DNA from: Prevotellaceae bacterium UBA4372
GTDB lineage: Bacteria > Bacteroidota > Bacteroidia > Bacteroidales > Bacteroidaceae
Length of the DNA: 64,000 bases
Assembly (NCBI GenBank): GCA_002391275.1
Contig: DGSC01000058.1
Location: 3,839 to 67,838, forward strand
Direction: 5' to 3'
Shown here: piece by piece, positions 45,775 to 54,748 of the stretch
Layout of the letters: every line of letters starts with the position of its first letter
Position numbering within the stretch: position 1 is the stretch's first letter
Made by a program: the position numbers and the translations under genes
The notes under the pieces: model-generated
Database searches by the model: none
The model's input: only the letters and a program-made list of their open reading frames with translations
What the model was told of the DNA's origin: nothing

Positions 45775-47967
45775 ATGATCCTACCAACCGTATTCTGGCT
45801 CGTGCCCTTAGCCTCCATCGTAGCGCTGGGCATGGCCTACTATTTCTTCCGCTCGATGATGCGGGCGGACGAGGGCACGCCTCGTATGCGTGAGATTGCC
45901 AGCTACGTGCGTAGCGGCGCTATGTCGTATCTGAAGCAGCAGTACAAAGTCGTCACCATCGTCTTCGTCGTACTGGCCGTCATCTTCGCCTTTATGGCAT
46001 ACGTGCTGAAATGGCAGAACCCGTGGGTGCCCTTTGCCTTCCTCACAGGCGGTTTCTTCTCGGGACTGGCAGGCTTCTTCGGCATGAAGACGGCCACCTA
46101 CGCTTCAGCCCGCACCGCCAACGCAGCTCGACAGAGCCTCGACGGCGGCCTGCGCATCGCCTTCCGCTCGGGTGCCGTCATGGGCCTGACTGTGGTTGGC
46201 CTCGGTCTCTTGGATATCGCCCTGTGGTTCTTCGTCCTCTCCTTCTTCTATCAGGGCGATCACATGGCGCTAATCACCATAACGACGACGATGCTGACCT
46301 TCGGCATGGGCGCCTCTACGCAGGCGCTGTTTGCCCGTGTCGGCGGCGGTATCTATACGAAAGCAGCCGACGTGGGTGCCGACATCGTAGGTAAGGTCGA
46401 GGCCGACATCCCCGAGGACGACCCACGCAACCCGGCGACGATTGCCGACAACGTAGGCGACAACGTAGGCGACGTAGCGGGTATGGGCGCCGACCTCTAC
46501 GAGAGCTACTGCGGCTCCATCCTCTCCACGGCAGCCCTCGGCGCAACGGCCTTTGCCATGAGCGGCGAGATGCAGATGAAAGCCGTCATAGCCCCGATGC
46601 TTATCGCTGCCGTGGGCGTCTTCCTCAGCATCTTTGGCATCTACCTCGTCCGCACCAAGGAGGGCGCCACGATGCGCGACCTGCTGCACTCGCTCTCCGT
46701 GGGCACCAATGTCTCAGCCGTGCTCATCGCCGCAGCCACCTTCGCCATCCTCTATCTCCTCGGCATCGACAACTGGCTCGGCCTCTCGTTCTCCGTCATC
46801 ACAGGTCTGGCTGCCGGCGTCATCATCGGGCAGGCTACGGAGTATTACACCAGCCACTCGTACAAACCTACGCAGAAGATCTCTGAGGCGGGCCTGACGG
46901 GTTCGGCCACCGTGATTATCAAAGGCATAGGCACGGGCATGATCTCGACGTGCATCCCCGTCGTCACCATCGGCGTGGCCATCATGCTCAGCTACCTCTG
47001 CGCAAACGGCTTCGACACAGCCATGTCGGCCGAAGCGCTGTCGAAAGGCCTCTACGGCATCGGTATCGCCGCCGTAGGTATGCTCTCGACGCTCGGCATC
47101 ACACTGGCCACCGACGCCTACGGACCCATCGCCGACAATGCCGGTGGCAACGCTGAGATGAGTGAGTTGGGCGAAGAGGTACGCCATCGCACCGATGCCC
47201 TCGACGCCCTCGGCAACACCACGGCCGCAACAGGCAAGGGCTTTGCCATCGGATCGGCAGCACTCACGGCACTCGCTCTCCTGGCTTCGTATATCGAGGA
47301 GGTGAAGATAGCCATGGAGCGCACCGGCGCCACGCTGACCAACCTCCGCGGCGAGGTCATCAGCGCAGCCCAGGCTACCATCCCCGACTTCATGAACCAC
47401 TTCCAGGTGACGCTGATGAATCCTCGCGTGCTCGTGGGAGCTTTCATCGGCGCCATGGCAGCTTTCCTGTTCTGCGGCCTCACGATGGAAGCCGTCGGAC
47501 GTGCTGCCCAAAAGATGGTGGAGGAGGTGCGCCGGCAGTTCCGCGAGATCAAAGGCATCCTCGAAGGTAAGGCAACGCCCGACTACGGCTCGTGTGTCGA
47601 GATCTCTACGCGTGCTGCCCAGCACGAGATGATCTTCCCGTCGCTGCTGGCCATAGCCATACCCATCGTCGTGGGCATCGTGCTCGGCGTGGCTGGCGTC
47701 TTGGGTCTGCTCGTCGGCGGACTGGCCTCCGGTTTCACGCTCGCAATCTTCATGGCCAATGCCGGCGGTGCCTGGGACAATGCCAAAAAGATGGTCGAGG
47801 AAGGCAACTTCGGCGGCAAGGGCTCCTTCGCCCACAAAGCCACCATCGTCGGCGATACCGTCGGCGACCCCTTCAAGGACACCAGCGGCCCCTCGCTCAA
47901 CATCCTCATCAAGCTCATGTCTATGGTCAGCATCGTCATGGCCGGCTTGACGGTGGCCTTCTCGTAA
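45775..47967 (+). CDS. hppA: Membrane-bound K+-dependent pyrophosphatase (Na+ and/or H+ pump)
   Basis: A 730-residue polytopic enzyme that couples PPi hydrolysis to ion export. The catalytic loop is complete: GKVE at 206-209, EDDPRNPATIADNVGDNVGD at about 214-233, and the second DxxxDNAGG-type loop (DAYGPIADNAGGNAEMSE). In GNTTAATGKG (480-489) Ala484 and Gly487 are the residues diagnostic of the K+-dependent class, whose Bacteroidetes members are usually Na+ pumps. It has no operon partner. Codon choice is strongly G/C-biased compared with its neighbours, as expected for a highly expressed gene. Confidence 0.96.
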   Translation: MILPTVFWLVPLASIVALGMAYYFFRSMMRADEGTPRMREIASYVRSGAMSYLKQQYKVVTIVFVVLAVIFAFMAYVLKWQNPWVPFAFLTGGFFSGLAGFFGMKTATYASARTANAARQSLDGGLRIAFRSGAVMGLTVVGLGLLDIALWFFVLSFFYQGDHMALITITTTMLTFGMGASTQALFARVGGGIYTKAADVGADIVGKVEADIPEDDPRNPATIADNVGDNVGDVAGMGADLYESYCGSILSTAALGATAFAMSGEMQMKAVIAPMLIAAVGVFLSIFGIYLVRTKEGATMRDLLHSLSVGTNVSAVLIAAATFAILYLLGIDNWLGLSFSVITGLAAGVIIGQATEYYTSHSYKPTQKISEAGLTGSATVIIKGIGTGMISTCIPVVTIGVAIMLSYLCANGFDTAMSAEALSKGLYGIGIAAVGMLSTLGITLATDAYGPIADNAGGNAEMSELGEEVRHRTDALDALGNTTAATGKGFAIGSAALTALALLASYIEEVKIAMERTGATLTNLRGEVISAAQATIPDFMNHFQVTLMNPRVLVGAFIGAMAAFLFCGLTMEAVGRAAQKMVEEVRRQFREIKGILEGKATPDYGSCVEISTRAAQHEMIFPSLLAIAIPIVVGIVLGVAGVLGLLVGGLASGFTLAIFMANAGGAWDNAKKMVEEGNFGGKGSFAHKATIVGDTVGDPFKDTSGPSLNILIKLMSMVSIVMAGLTVAFS

Positions 47968-48036
47968 ACCGAGAATTGCTCGTTGATACCAAAAGCCAAG
48001 ATTGTTAATAGCAATTTTAGACTATATCCATAAATC

Positions 48037-48073
48037 ACAAAGACACGGAGAAACAGCAACTCTGTGTCTTTGT
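48037..48073 (+). terminator. Hairpin after the pyrophosphatase gene
   Basis: Arms ACAAAGACACGGAG (48037-48050) and CTCTGTGTCTTTGT (48060-48073) pair at 13 of 14 positions plus one G-T wobble, 9-base loop. Sequences of this kind recur between genes in many bacteria. No long T-run follows. Confidence 0.6.
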
Positions 48074-48106
48074 ATTTGAAGAACAAACGAATAGATAATC
48101 TTTAAT

Positions 48107-48976
48107 ATGGGCAGATTTTTATTAGCAATAGTCTTATTGCTTTCCAGTGTCTCAAGTATAGCACAAAGCCAGCGAACATTGCGCGTGTTGGCTATCGGAA
48201 ACTCGTTCTCGGAGGATGCCGTAGAGCAATATCTCTGGGAGTTGGGCAAAGAGGCGGGCATCAACTTTGTCATCGGAAACGCCTACCGCGGAGGATGGAG
48301 CCTGGCAGCGCATTGGAAAGACGCCTCGACGCGAGCGGCCGACACAGAGTACCGCAAAGTAGTCAACGGCCGCCGCACGAACCTAGGCAAACGGACCATC
48401 AAGGACATCGTTACCGATGAGCCGTGGGATGTCATCACCCTTCAGCAAGTGAGTCAGGAGGCGGGACGCGAAGAGAGCTACGAGCCGAGCCTCAGCCTGA
48501 TGATTGGTTACGTCAAGGCACTGGCGACGAACGACTCTGTGCGCCTCGGCTTTCATCAGACGTGGGCTTACGCGCAGGACTCCAACCACGGCGGCTTTGC
48601 CTACTACGACCGCAACCAGTTCCTGATGTATGCCAGCATCGTAGCGGCCGTGGAGGAAGCGATGCAAAACCATAGAGGCGACCTGCAATTCTATATTCCC
48701 GTGGGAACAGCTATTCAGAACGCCCGCACGACAGAACTTGCAGACCCGGTCATTGGCGACGCTCAGCCCGTCAACCGCGAACTGACGCGCGACGGCTTCC
48801 ATCTCAACTACACCATTGGCCGTTACATCGCAGCCTGCACATGGCTCGAAGCACTGACGGGAATATCATCGGTTGGACTGAAATCACGGCCAAAAGGCGT
48901 GACGCCCGTGCAGGCAGAACTGGCTCAGCGGGCCGCCCATGCCGCTATCGAGGTGCCAGTGGCTGTGACACCGTAA
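48107..48976 (+). CDS. DUF4886 family exported protein (SGNH-hydrolase-like)
   Basis: A 289-residue protein with a signal peptide (MGRFLLAIVLLLSSVSSIAQ). The start of the mature part, LRVLAIGNSFSEDAVEQYLW, has the GNSFS block that identifies DUF4886 and places a possible nucleophile Ser as in SGNH esterases. Further family text: AYRGGWSLAAHW, WDVITLQQVSQEAG, DGFHLNYTIGRYIAA, the last supplying the Asp-x-x-His pair. Carbohydrate esterase activity is a family-level inference. It stands alone between the pyrophosphatase and the leftward sigma operon. Confidence 0.88.
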   Translation: MGRFLLAIVLLLSSVSSIAQSQRTLRVLAIGNSFSEDAVEQYLWELGKEAGINFVIGNAYRGGWSLAAHWKDASTRAADTEYRKVVNGRRTNLGKRTIKDIVTDEPWDVITLQQVSQEAGREESYEPSLSLMIGYVKALATNDSVRLGFHQTWAYAQDSNHGGFAYYDRNQFLMYASIVAAVEEAMQNHRGDLQFYIPVGTAIQNARTTELADPVIGDAQPVNRELTRDGFHLNYTIGRYIAACTWLEALTGISSVGLKSRPKGVTPVQAELAQRAAHAAIEVPVAVTP

Positions 48977-49059
48977 AGATTCCCTCTCCTACGCCGAGAA
49001 CGGACAGAAGAGAGGAGGGCTGTAGCTGCGAGGGGGCCTCTCTTTAGGCGAGAGCGGAA

Positions 49060-49518
49060 CTATTGCATCAGAATCCACAGAAGAATCATAGGGTGAACGC
49101 GTGCCGAAGTTGAGAGCACGACATCGCTCTGATATACGCTGTTCTTGGAATAGACGCGATTGTCGCGGTAGGTGAAGAGAACATCGCTCTGATAGGGTGA
49201 GGTGCGGGCGTACATCTTACCGTCGCTCCAAGTGGCTATGATGTCGCTGTCGTACGACGAGCGTCCGCGATAAATCTTGCCATTGCGATAAGTCAGCAGG
49301 ACATCGTCCTGGTAACTGCTATTGCCCTTGTAAAGGCTTGTGCCATCGAAGCGAACTACCACATCAGACTGATAAGAGGAATTACCCTTATACACTCGGC
49401 CACCCTTTATGTTGCAGACTATGTCAGAGGCGTAGGCCGATGTGCCGCGATAAACTGTCTGGGCACACATCGTAGCGCTGCTTAGAGCACATAATATGGC
49501 GATAATGAATTGTCTCAT
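49060..49518 (-). CDS. Exported protein of six 20-residue repeats, in operon with FecR
   Basis: A 152-residue protein: signal peptide (MRQFIIAILCALSSATMCAQ) then six consecutive repeats of 20 residues (the last 19), consensus Y[KR]GNSSYQSDVV...DG[KR][IV]. Repeats begin at Tyr23 and recur every 20 residues; Tyr, Ser-x-Tyr and Ser/Asp-Asp-[VI] are invariant or nearly so. The pattern resembles the small secreted proteins called 5-fold beta-flower proteins in Bacteroidetes; I hold that name with moderate confidence. It starts 13 bases after the FecR stop, so it is probably co-transcribed with the anti-sigma factor. Confidence 0.78.
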   Translation of the reverse strand: MRQFIIAILCALSSATMCAQTVYRGTSAYASDIVCNIKGGRVYKGNSSYQSDVVVRFDGTSLYKGNSSYQDDVLLTYRNGKIYRGRSSYDSDIIATWSDGKMYARTSPYQSDVLFTYRDNRVYSKNSVYQSDVVLSTSARVHPMILLWILMQ

Positions 49519-49531
49519 CTCGCTTCAGCAT

Positions 49532-50701
49532 TCAGCTTTCGGGCGCTTCAATCCTCACCAAAGAGCCTTTTTTGCTCACAAGGCCCTTGTGCATTTGATT
49601 CATTCGCTTCAGGGTCTCTTCGATACTGGCATTGCGGTCGACTATGAAGCGCATACGGCTGTGCCAAAGTGTAGTGTCGGCGAAATCCACGCTAAGGTTG
49701 TAATTCCGACCTATGGCCAGCATTATCTCGCGCATGCTTACGTTGTCAAAATATAGATAACCGTCGCGCCAATATTCGTAAGGCGTAGTATCTATGCCGG
49801 ACACCTGGAGACCGCCAGCCACGAGCGTGGCCTGATGAGAGGGTGTTAGTAGAACGCTATCTGCTCCAGCTGCCACGCGGACGCTGCCCTTGACGAGCGC
49901 TACTCGGTCAGCATCGCCATCAATGTTGAATTCAGTCCCCAGCACGGTGGCGCGAAGGTGGTCGGTAAGAACTACGAAGGGATGAGCCGCGTCGTGGGCC
50001 ACCTTGAAATAAGCCTGTCCGTAAAGACGGACGACACGCCTCTCGCCGCTGAAGTGTGAGGGGAATGCCAGGCGGCTGCCGGGGTAAAGACTTGCGATGG
50101 AACCGTCGGGCAGCGTAAGGTCGGCAGACTTGCCATAGGGAATCTCCAGCGTGACGTCGGTGCCTTCAACCAGCTGCTCCAGCGCTTGTTGGAAGTCGTC
50201 GAGGCTGATTGTAGTCTTTTGTGGACTGTCGGGGTTGAGCTCTACGCTCGTGCCTTGTGCTGAAGATATGCTGATGCCGGCCTGGCTGTCGGATGCTGCA
50301 AACAGGAGGTTGGAATCGTCTGACGTGTCGTGCCCGAGACCTCTGGAGTGCAGCAGAAAAAATGCGACACCGGTAAGCGCCGCAACAGCCGCCACGACTG
50401 CAGCGGCAGTGCTCCAGCGCTGCCACCACGGCACGAGCATGGCGGGACGCTCAGCATGTTTGGCATGAAACAGAGCCAGACGCGCTTCCATATCAATACC
50501 TTCAGTCGTGCGGCAGACATCTTCGCGCAGCGCCAGACCGCAGCGAACATAGGAGCGCAACTGCTCGTCGCGCTCAAGCTGCCCGACCATGTCGTCGGTC
50601 ACGTCGGGCCCAGCCTCGATAATATCGAGAGCGTCCAGTTCGGCCTGTGTAGCGGGCTGCTCGGGCTGGAGGTCGGGCGTGTCGGTCTGAAGTGGGTTCA
50701 T
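49532..50701 (-). CDS. FecR-family anti-sigma factor
   Basis: A 389-residue inner-membrane regulator. A cytoplasmic N-terminal part (about 1-94) that would bind the sigma factor is followed by one membrane helix (about 98-117), the periplasmic FecR domain (IPYGKSADLTLPDGSIASLY, RVVRLYGQAYFKVAHDA, LGTEFNI) and a C-terminal DUF4974 region (YFDNVSMREIMLAIGRNYNL). The latter usually contacts the STN domain of a SusC-type receptor. It lies 42 bases after the sigma gene and has its own ECF-type promoter. Confidence 0.94.
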   Translation of the reverse strand: MNPLQTDTPDLQPEQPATQAELDALDIIEAGPDVTDDMVGQLERDEQLRSYVRCGLALREDVCRTTEGIDMEARLALFHAKHAERPAMLVPWWQRWSTAAAVVAAVAALTGVAFFLLHSRGLGHDTSDDSNLLFAASDSQAGISISSAQGTSVELNPDSPQKTTISLDDFQQALEQLVEGTDVTLEIPYGKSADLTLPDGSIASLYPGSRLAFPSHFSGERRVVRLYGQAYFKVAHDAAHPFVVLTDHLRATVLGTEFNIDGDADRVALVKGSVRVAAGADSVLLTPSHQATLVAGGLQVSGIDTTPYEYWRDGYLYFDNVSMREIMLAIGRNYNLSVDFADTTLWHSRMRFIVDRNASIEETLKRMNQMHKGLVSKKGSLVRIEAPES

Positions 50702-50720
50702 TGTCGTTTCTTTTATTCTT

Positions 50721-50747
50721 ATACGAACGAGCCTGAAAAAAGGTTAC
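50721..50747 (-). promoter_or_regulatory. ECF sigma-type promoter of the FecR gene
   Basis: On the minus strand GTAACC (50747-50742), 16 bases, CGTAT (50725-50721). The TAA of the -35 element is the stop codon of the sigma gene. The -10 end is 19 bases before the FecR ATG. Nearly the same sequence with identical spacing lies before the divergent SusC gene (51313-51339). Confidence 0.75.
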
Positions 50748-51244
50748 GCTTTAATCCTATTTTTGTATTCACGCAAAATCCTCAGCGCTCTCACCATATG
50801 TTTTTTTACGGTGGCAATACTGATGCCCATCTGGGCAGCGACCTCAGAATACTTGAGTCCGTCGAGGTAGCATGCCAAGAGGATGTCGCGCGTAGGCTGT
50901 GGCAGTGTGGTTATGGCTTTCTGCACGATGAGGCTGTTGTCCTGTTGCTCCAAAGTGGCGGGCTGGAGCACCGAACTCTCGCTCAATAGCTTTACGTAGC
51001 GAACGTACAGCTCACGCTTGCCCTGTTGGCGCAGGAAATCGATACAGCGGTTGCGGACACTCGCATAAAGATACTGCCGGGCCGTCGACAGCTCAAGCGT
51101 GGCGCGATTGCGCCACACGTCCTCAAAGGCGGCGCTCACCACGTCGTGGCAGTCGTCAATGTCCGTCACGAATTGGTGTGCGAACAAACACAGCTTGGCG
51201 TAGTACTGGCGGAAAAGGCTGTCGAAGTCCTGTTGTAGTTCCAT
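50744..51244 (-). CDS. ECF-type RNA polymerase sigma-70 factor
   Basis: A 166-residue sigma factor with region 2 (FDSLFRQYYAKLCLFA, CHDVVSAAFEDVWRNR) and region 4 with a helix-turn-helix (LPQPTRDILLACYLDG, YSEVAAQMGISIATVKKHM). I start it at the ATG 51244; a TTG at 51256 is in frame but overlaps the -7 box. It is of the group paired with FecR anti-sigma factors and SusC/STN receptors. Predicted targets are the two GTAACC-N16-CGTAT promoters flanking it. Confidence 0.94.
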   Translation of the reverse strand: MELQQDFDSLFRQYYAKLCLFAHQFVTDIDDCHDVVSAAFEDVWRNRATLELSTARQYLYASVRNRCIDFLRQQGKRELYVRYVKLLSESSVLQPATLEQQDNSLIVQKAITTLPQPTRDILLACYLDGLKYSEVAAQMGISIATVKKHMVRALRILREYKNRIKA

Positions 51245-51253
51245 AATCAGCCA

Positions 51254-51288
51254 CAAAAATAGGCATAATCTTACAAATGATAGTCAAA
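51254..51288 (-). promoter_or_regulatory. Housekeeping promoter of the sigma-factor gene
   Basis: On the minus strand TTTG (51288-51285), 23 bases, TATTTTTG (51261-51254). A second TTTG (51277-51274) is too close. The -7 box ends only 9 bases before the ATG at 51244, so the mRNA would have almost no leader. Confidence 0.5.
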
Positions 51289-51312
51289 TCGAGAAAAAAA
51301 CTGCGTAGAGGA

Positions 51313-51339
51313 GTAACCTTTTTGCGCCTATATTCGTAT
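51313..51339 (+). promoter_or_regulatory. ECF sigma-type promoter of the SusC operon
   Basis: GTAACC (51313-51318), 16 bases, CGTAT (51335-51339); the TTTTT after GTAACC and the TT before CGTAT are also shared with the FecR promoter. The ATG is 28 bases downstream. Confidence 0.75.
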
Positions 51340-51367
51340 TAAAATTATAAACAAGCCCATCTGTTAG

Positions 51368-54300
51368 ATGAATAAGACACTAATGCTAATATGGCTGACG
51401 GCCTTGCTTTGTCTGCCTGGACTGGCTGCAGCACAGCAACCCGACGACAAAGAAGTGCGTCTGACCATGACGTTTAACAACGAAGCTCTGACGGAAGCCC
51501 TCCTACGACTGGAGAAGGCTTCGTCGTATCACTTTCTGTTCACTTATGACGACCTGACACCTTACCGCGTGACGGGCGAACTTAAGGAAGCGCGCTTCAC
51601 GGAAGCCGTGGAGTTCGTGCTTAAGGACAAACCTTTGACGTATGTTGTTGACGGCCAGTTCGTCAATATAACCTTAGTGAATGCTCCGGCCGATTCCACG
51701 GCAGTAGCCAATTCCGGTGACATGCAGAGCGTAGGCGGCTTCGTCACCGATGAGCATGGAGAACCGTTGCCGGGAGCGCAGGTGAGAGTCGTCGGCACGA
51801 ATGTTGCTGCCATAACCGATATCGACGGAGCGTTCCACTTCGACTACTACCTCGGCGGGCGCAATCAGGTGCAAGTCACCTTCATGGGCATGAAGCCTGT
51901 CACTGTGCCGCTGCGGAAGGAGATGCACATACGCATGGCGAGCGACGACAAGGTGATGCGGCAGGTGGTGGTGACCGGTATCTTCCAGAAGGCAAAGGAG
52001 AGTTACACTGGAGCCATAACGACTATTGACAAGGAACAGCTGGAGATCTACCGCGGACAGAACCTGCTGCAGACACTCAAGCACATAGATGCCAGCATCA
52101 ATATCCCCACAAACAACCTCGTGGGTAGTGACCCTAATGCCCTGCCCAATATCAATATCCGTGGCACGGCCAGCCTGCCCATGAGTGTTGAGGAGTTCAA
52201 TCAGAACGTCTCGCAGCAGGTGAATACACCGCTCATTATCATGGACGGCTTCGAGATCTCGTTGCAGAAGCTGATGGACTACAACGATGAGCAGATCGAA
52301 AGCATCAATATTCTGAAAGATGCTGCTGCCACGGCAATCTATGGCTCGCGCGGTGCCAATGGCGTAATCGTCATCGTGACGAAGACGCCTAAAGAAGGGC
52401 GTCTGCGCGTGACGGCACGCGCCGGCGTAAGCCTGGAACTGCCCGACCTGAGCAGCTATCATGTGCTTGACGCAGCACGCAAGCTGGAGCTGGAGAAACT
52501 GGTGGGCCTCTACACCTTCGACCGGGAGCCGGCACGCCAGCTGCTCTACGACCGCTACTACAACGAACGCCTCAAGACCGTGCTCGACGGCACTGACATC
52601 GACTGGCTCTCGAAACCATTGCGCAATGGCGTAGGCCAGCGCTACAATATGCGTCTCGACGGCGGTCAAGGGCAGTTCCGCTGGGGCGTTTCGCTCGGCT
52701 ACAACGATATTCATGGCGCGATGAAAGGTAGCCAACGTCAGACCGTGACGGGCGATATTACCCTTATGTATTCCGTAAAGGGGCTCATCTTCCGCAACTA
52801 CACCAGCGTGGCGTCTAACAATGCACGAAACAGCAAGTACGGCTCCTTCCAAACCTACGTGGACCAGCAGCCCTACAACAACCCCTATGATGCCGACGGC
52901 AATCTCGTGCGCGGCTTCTACGATCTGGACCATAGCGCTACGCTCGTCGGTAACCCGCTCTACGACGCGCAGTTGGGCTCGTTCAACAAGAACGGCTATT
53001 TCGAATTCATGGACAATTTCTCGGTGGAATGGACACTGAAGGAGGTCTTCCGCCTGCGTGCAAAGATGGGCCTGTCGACAAACCGAAACACCAGCGATAT
53101 CTTTACGTCGGCTAAGCACTCTATGTTTAATACCCCGGCATATAGCACCGAAGCTGGAATATTCCGTCGCGGACGCTACGTCTATGGCACAGGCGACAAC
53201 ACTCTGCTCAGTGCTGACGTCACGGCCAGCTACTCAAAGCTCTTTGCCGAGAAACACCAGCTTTACGTGGGCTTCGACTACAGTATTTCGCAAAATACAG
53301 AGAAGAGCTACTCTTTCACGGCTGAAGGTTTCAACAATGAAAACCTCAGCTTCCTGGGCAACGCCCTGCAGTATCTCACGGGCGGAGCACCGTCGGGCGA
53401 CCGTTCAACGACGCGAATGGTCGGCTTCACGGGCAATGCCAACTACACCTTCGACAACCGCTTCTATCTTGATCTCTCGTTCCGAACCGACGGCAGCAGC
53501 CGCTTCGGCAGCGACAACCGTTTTGCTCCCTTCTGGAGCTCGGGCATAGGCTGGAATCTCCACAACGAGCGCTTCCTCAACGGCAACCGTGTGCTGAACA
53601 TAGCACGTCTGCGCGCTTCCTATGGTCTGACGGGCTCGCAGGACTTCTCCACATCGGCCATGCATACTACTTATAAGTATTATTCAAACAATAGCTATAT
53701 GAACTGGACGGCCGCAGAAATGACTGGTCTGGGTAATTCAGCTCTGACATGGCAGAAGACGCGCCAGATCAATCTGGGCTTTGAGGTGAGCATGTTCAAG
53801 GCCCGGCTGGCCATTCAAGGCGATGTCTACCAGAAGGTCACAGGCAACCTGCTCTCGAGCATGGATCTGCCACTCTCCACTGGTTATTCGTCGTACACCG
53901 CCAATATCGGTGAGATGAAAAACAGCGGCTTTGAAGTGTCGGTCAACGCTTATCCTATCCGCGACACACGCCGCCAGATTACGCTGATGATTGGTGGGCA
54001 GTTGGTGTACAACCGCAACAAAATCACGCGACTCTCTGATGCTATTGTCGAGCAGAACCAGCGCTACTTGGAACAAAACGTGGAAGTTGGCACGCTCTTC
54101 TACGTAGGCAAGCCCATGAGTTCCATCTATGCCGTGCGCTCATTGGGCATAGATCCCTCAACAGGTGAAGAGATTTTCCTTGACAAGGATGGTGGTGTAA
54201 CGCGTACGTTTAAGTCGGCCAACATGGTTTTCCTTGGTTCTTCACAACCTCTATATCGCGGCAATGCCAATATGATGCTGCGTTGGCGCGGCCTCACGCT

Positions 54301-54709
54301 GAACCTTTCCTTCGGCTACCATTGGGGTGGAAAACTCTACAACACCACGCTGCGCGACCGTGTAGAGGTAAACCACAATACCATAGCATCAAAGAATGTC
54401 GACGAGCGTGTGTTCAGCCAGCGATGGGCTCACCCGGGCGACGTCACCTTCTTCCGTAATTTTGACGATAATGTGGCCACGCATGCCACCTCGCGCTACG
54501 TAATGGACGACCGTGTGCTCGAGCTCCAGTCAGCATCTGTACAGTACCGCTTGGCCAACAAGAAGCTTAAGCAGAAATTGCATACCGAGTCCATGCTCTT
54601 CAGTATCAATGCCAACGAACTGTTCTATCTCTCGTCAGTCAGGTACGAGCGCGGCACCAACTATCCGTTTGCCCGGAACATTCAGGCTGCGCTTACCCTT
54701 ACGTTCTAA
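51368..54709 (+). CDS. SusC/RagA-type receptor with STN signalling domain
   Basis: An 1113-residue TonB-dependent receptor. Signal peptide to about 22, then an STN domain (about 30-97, LTMTFNNEALTEALLRLEKA, TYVVDGQFVNITLV) that signals to FecR, a carboxypeptidase-regulatory-like domain (about 115-195, GGFVTDEHGEPLPGAQVRV), a plug (about 205-345, NINIRGTASLPM, INILKDAAATAIYGSRGANG) and the barrel. It begins 28 bases after the ECF promoter and is followed 39 bases later by SusD. Substrate unknown; the peptidase downstream hints at peptide or protein cargo. Confidence 0.96.
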   Translation: MNKTLMLIWLTALLCLPGLAAAQQPDDKEVRLTMTFNNEALTEALLRLEKASSYHFLFTYDDLTPYRVTGELKEARFTEAVEFVLKDKPLTYVVDGQFVNITLVNAPADSTAVANSGDMQSVGGFVTDEHGEPLPGAQVRVVGTNVAAITDIDGAFHFDYYLGGRNQVQVTFMGMKPVTVPLRKEMHIRMASDDKVMRQVVVTGIFQKAKESYTGAITTIDKEQLEIYRGQNLLQTLKHIDASINIPTNNLVGSDPNALPNINIRGTASLPMSVEEFNQNVSQQVNTPLIIMDGFEISLQKLMDYNDEQIESINILKDAAATAIYGSRGANGVIVIVTKTPKEGRLRVTARAGVSLELPDLSSYHVLDAARKLELEKLVGLYTFDREPARQLLYDRYYNERLKTVLDGTDIDWLSKPLRNGVGQRYNMRLDGGQGQFRWGVSLGYNDIHGAMKGSQRQTVTGDITLMYSVKGLIFRNYTSVASNNARNSKYGSFQTYVDQQPYNNPYDADGNLVRGFYDLDHSATLVGNPLYDAQLGSFNKNGYFEFMDNFSVEWTLKEVFRLRAKMGLSTNRNTSDIFTSAKHSMFNTPAYSTEAGIFRRGRYVYGTGDNTLLSADVTASYSKLFAEKHQLYVGFDYSISQNTEKSYSFTAEGFNNENLSFLGNALQYLTGGAPSGDRSTTRMVGFTGNANYTFDNRFYLDLSFRTDGSSRFGSDNRFAPFWSSGIGWNLHNERFLNGNRVLNIARLRASYGLTGSQDFSTSAMHTTYKYYSNNSYMNWTAAEMTGLGNSALTWQKTRQINLGFEVSMFKARLAIQGDVYQKVTGNLLSSMDLPLSTGYSSYTANIGEMKNSGFEVSVNAYPIRDTRRQITLMIGGQLVYNRNKITRLSDAIVEQNQRYLEQNVEVGTLFYVGKPMSSIYAVRSLGIDPSTGEEIFLDKDGGVTRTFKSANMVFLGSSQPLYRGNANMMLRWRGLTLNLSFGYHWGGKLYNTTLRDRVEVNHNTIASKNVDERVFSQRWAHPGDVTFFRNFDDNVATHATSRYVMDDRVLELQSASVQYRLANKKLKQKLHTESMLFSINANELFYLSSVRYERGTNYPFARNIQAALTLTF

Positions 54710-54748
54710 ATGATTTTAGGGAAAAGATAAGAAGAGAAAAAGAGAAAA

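Noticed and set aside
46714..47835. 373-codon minus-strand frame inside the pyrophosphatase gene
   Set aside because: High-GC codon bias opens the antisense frame; His/Asp-rich composition without motifs.
51674..53119. 481-codon minus-strand frame inside the SusC gene with STN domain
   Set aside because: Antisense shadow of a well-defined receptor; no signal or domain seen.
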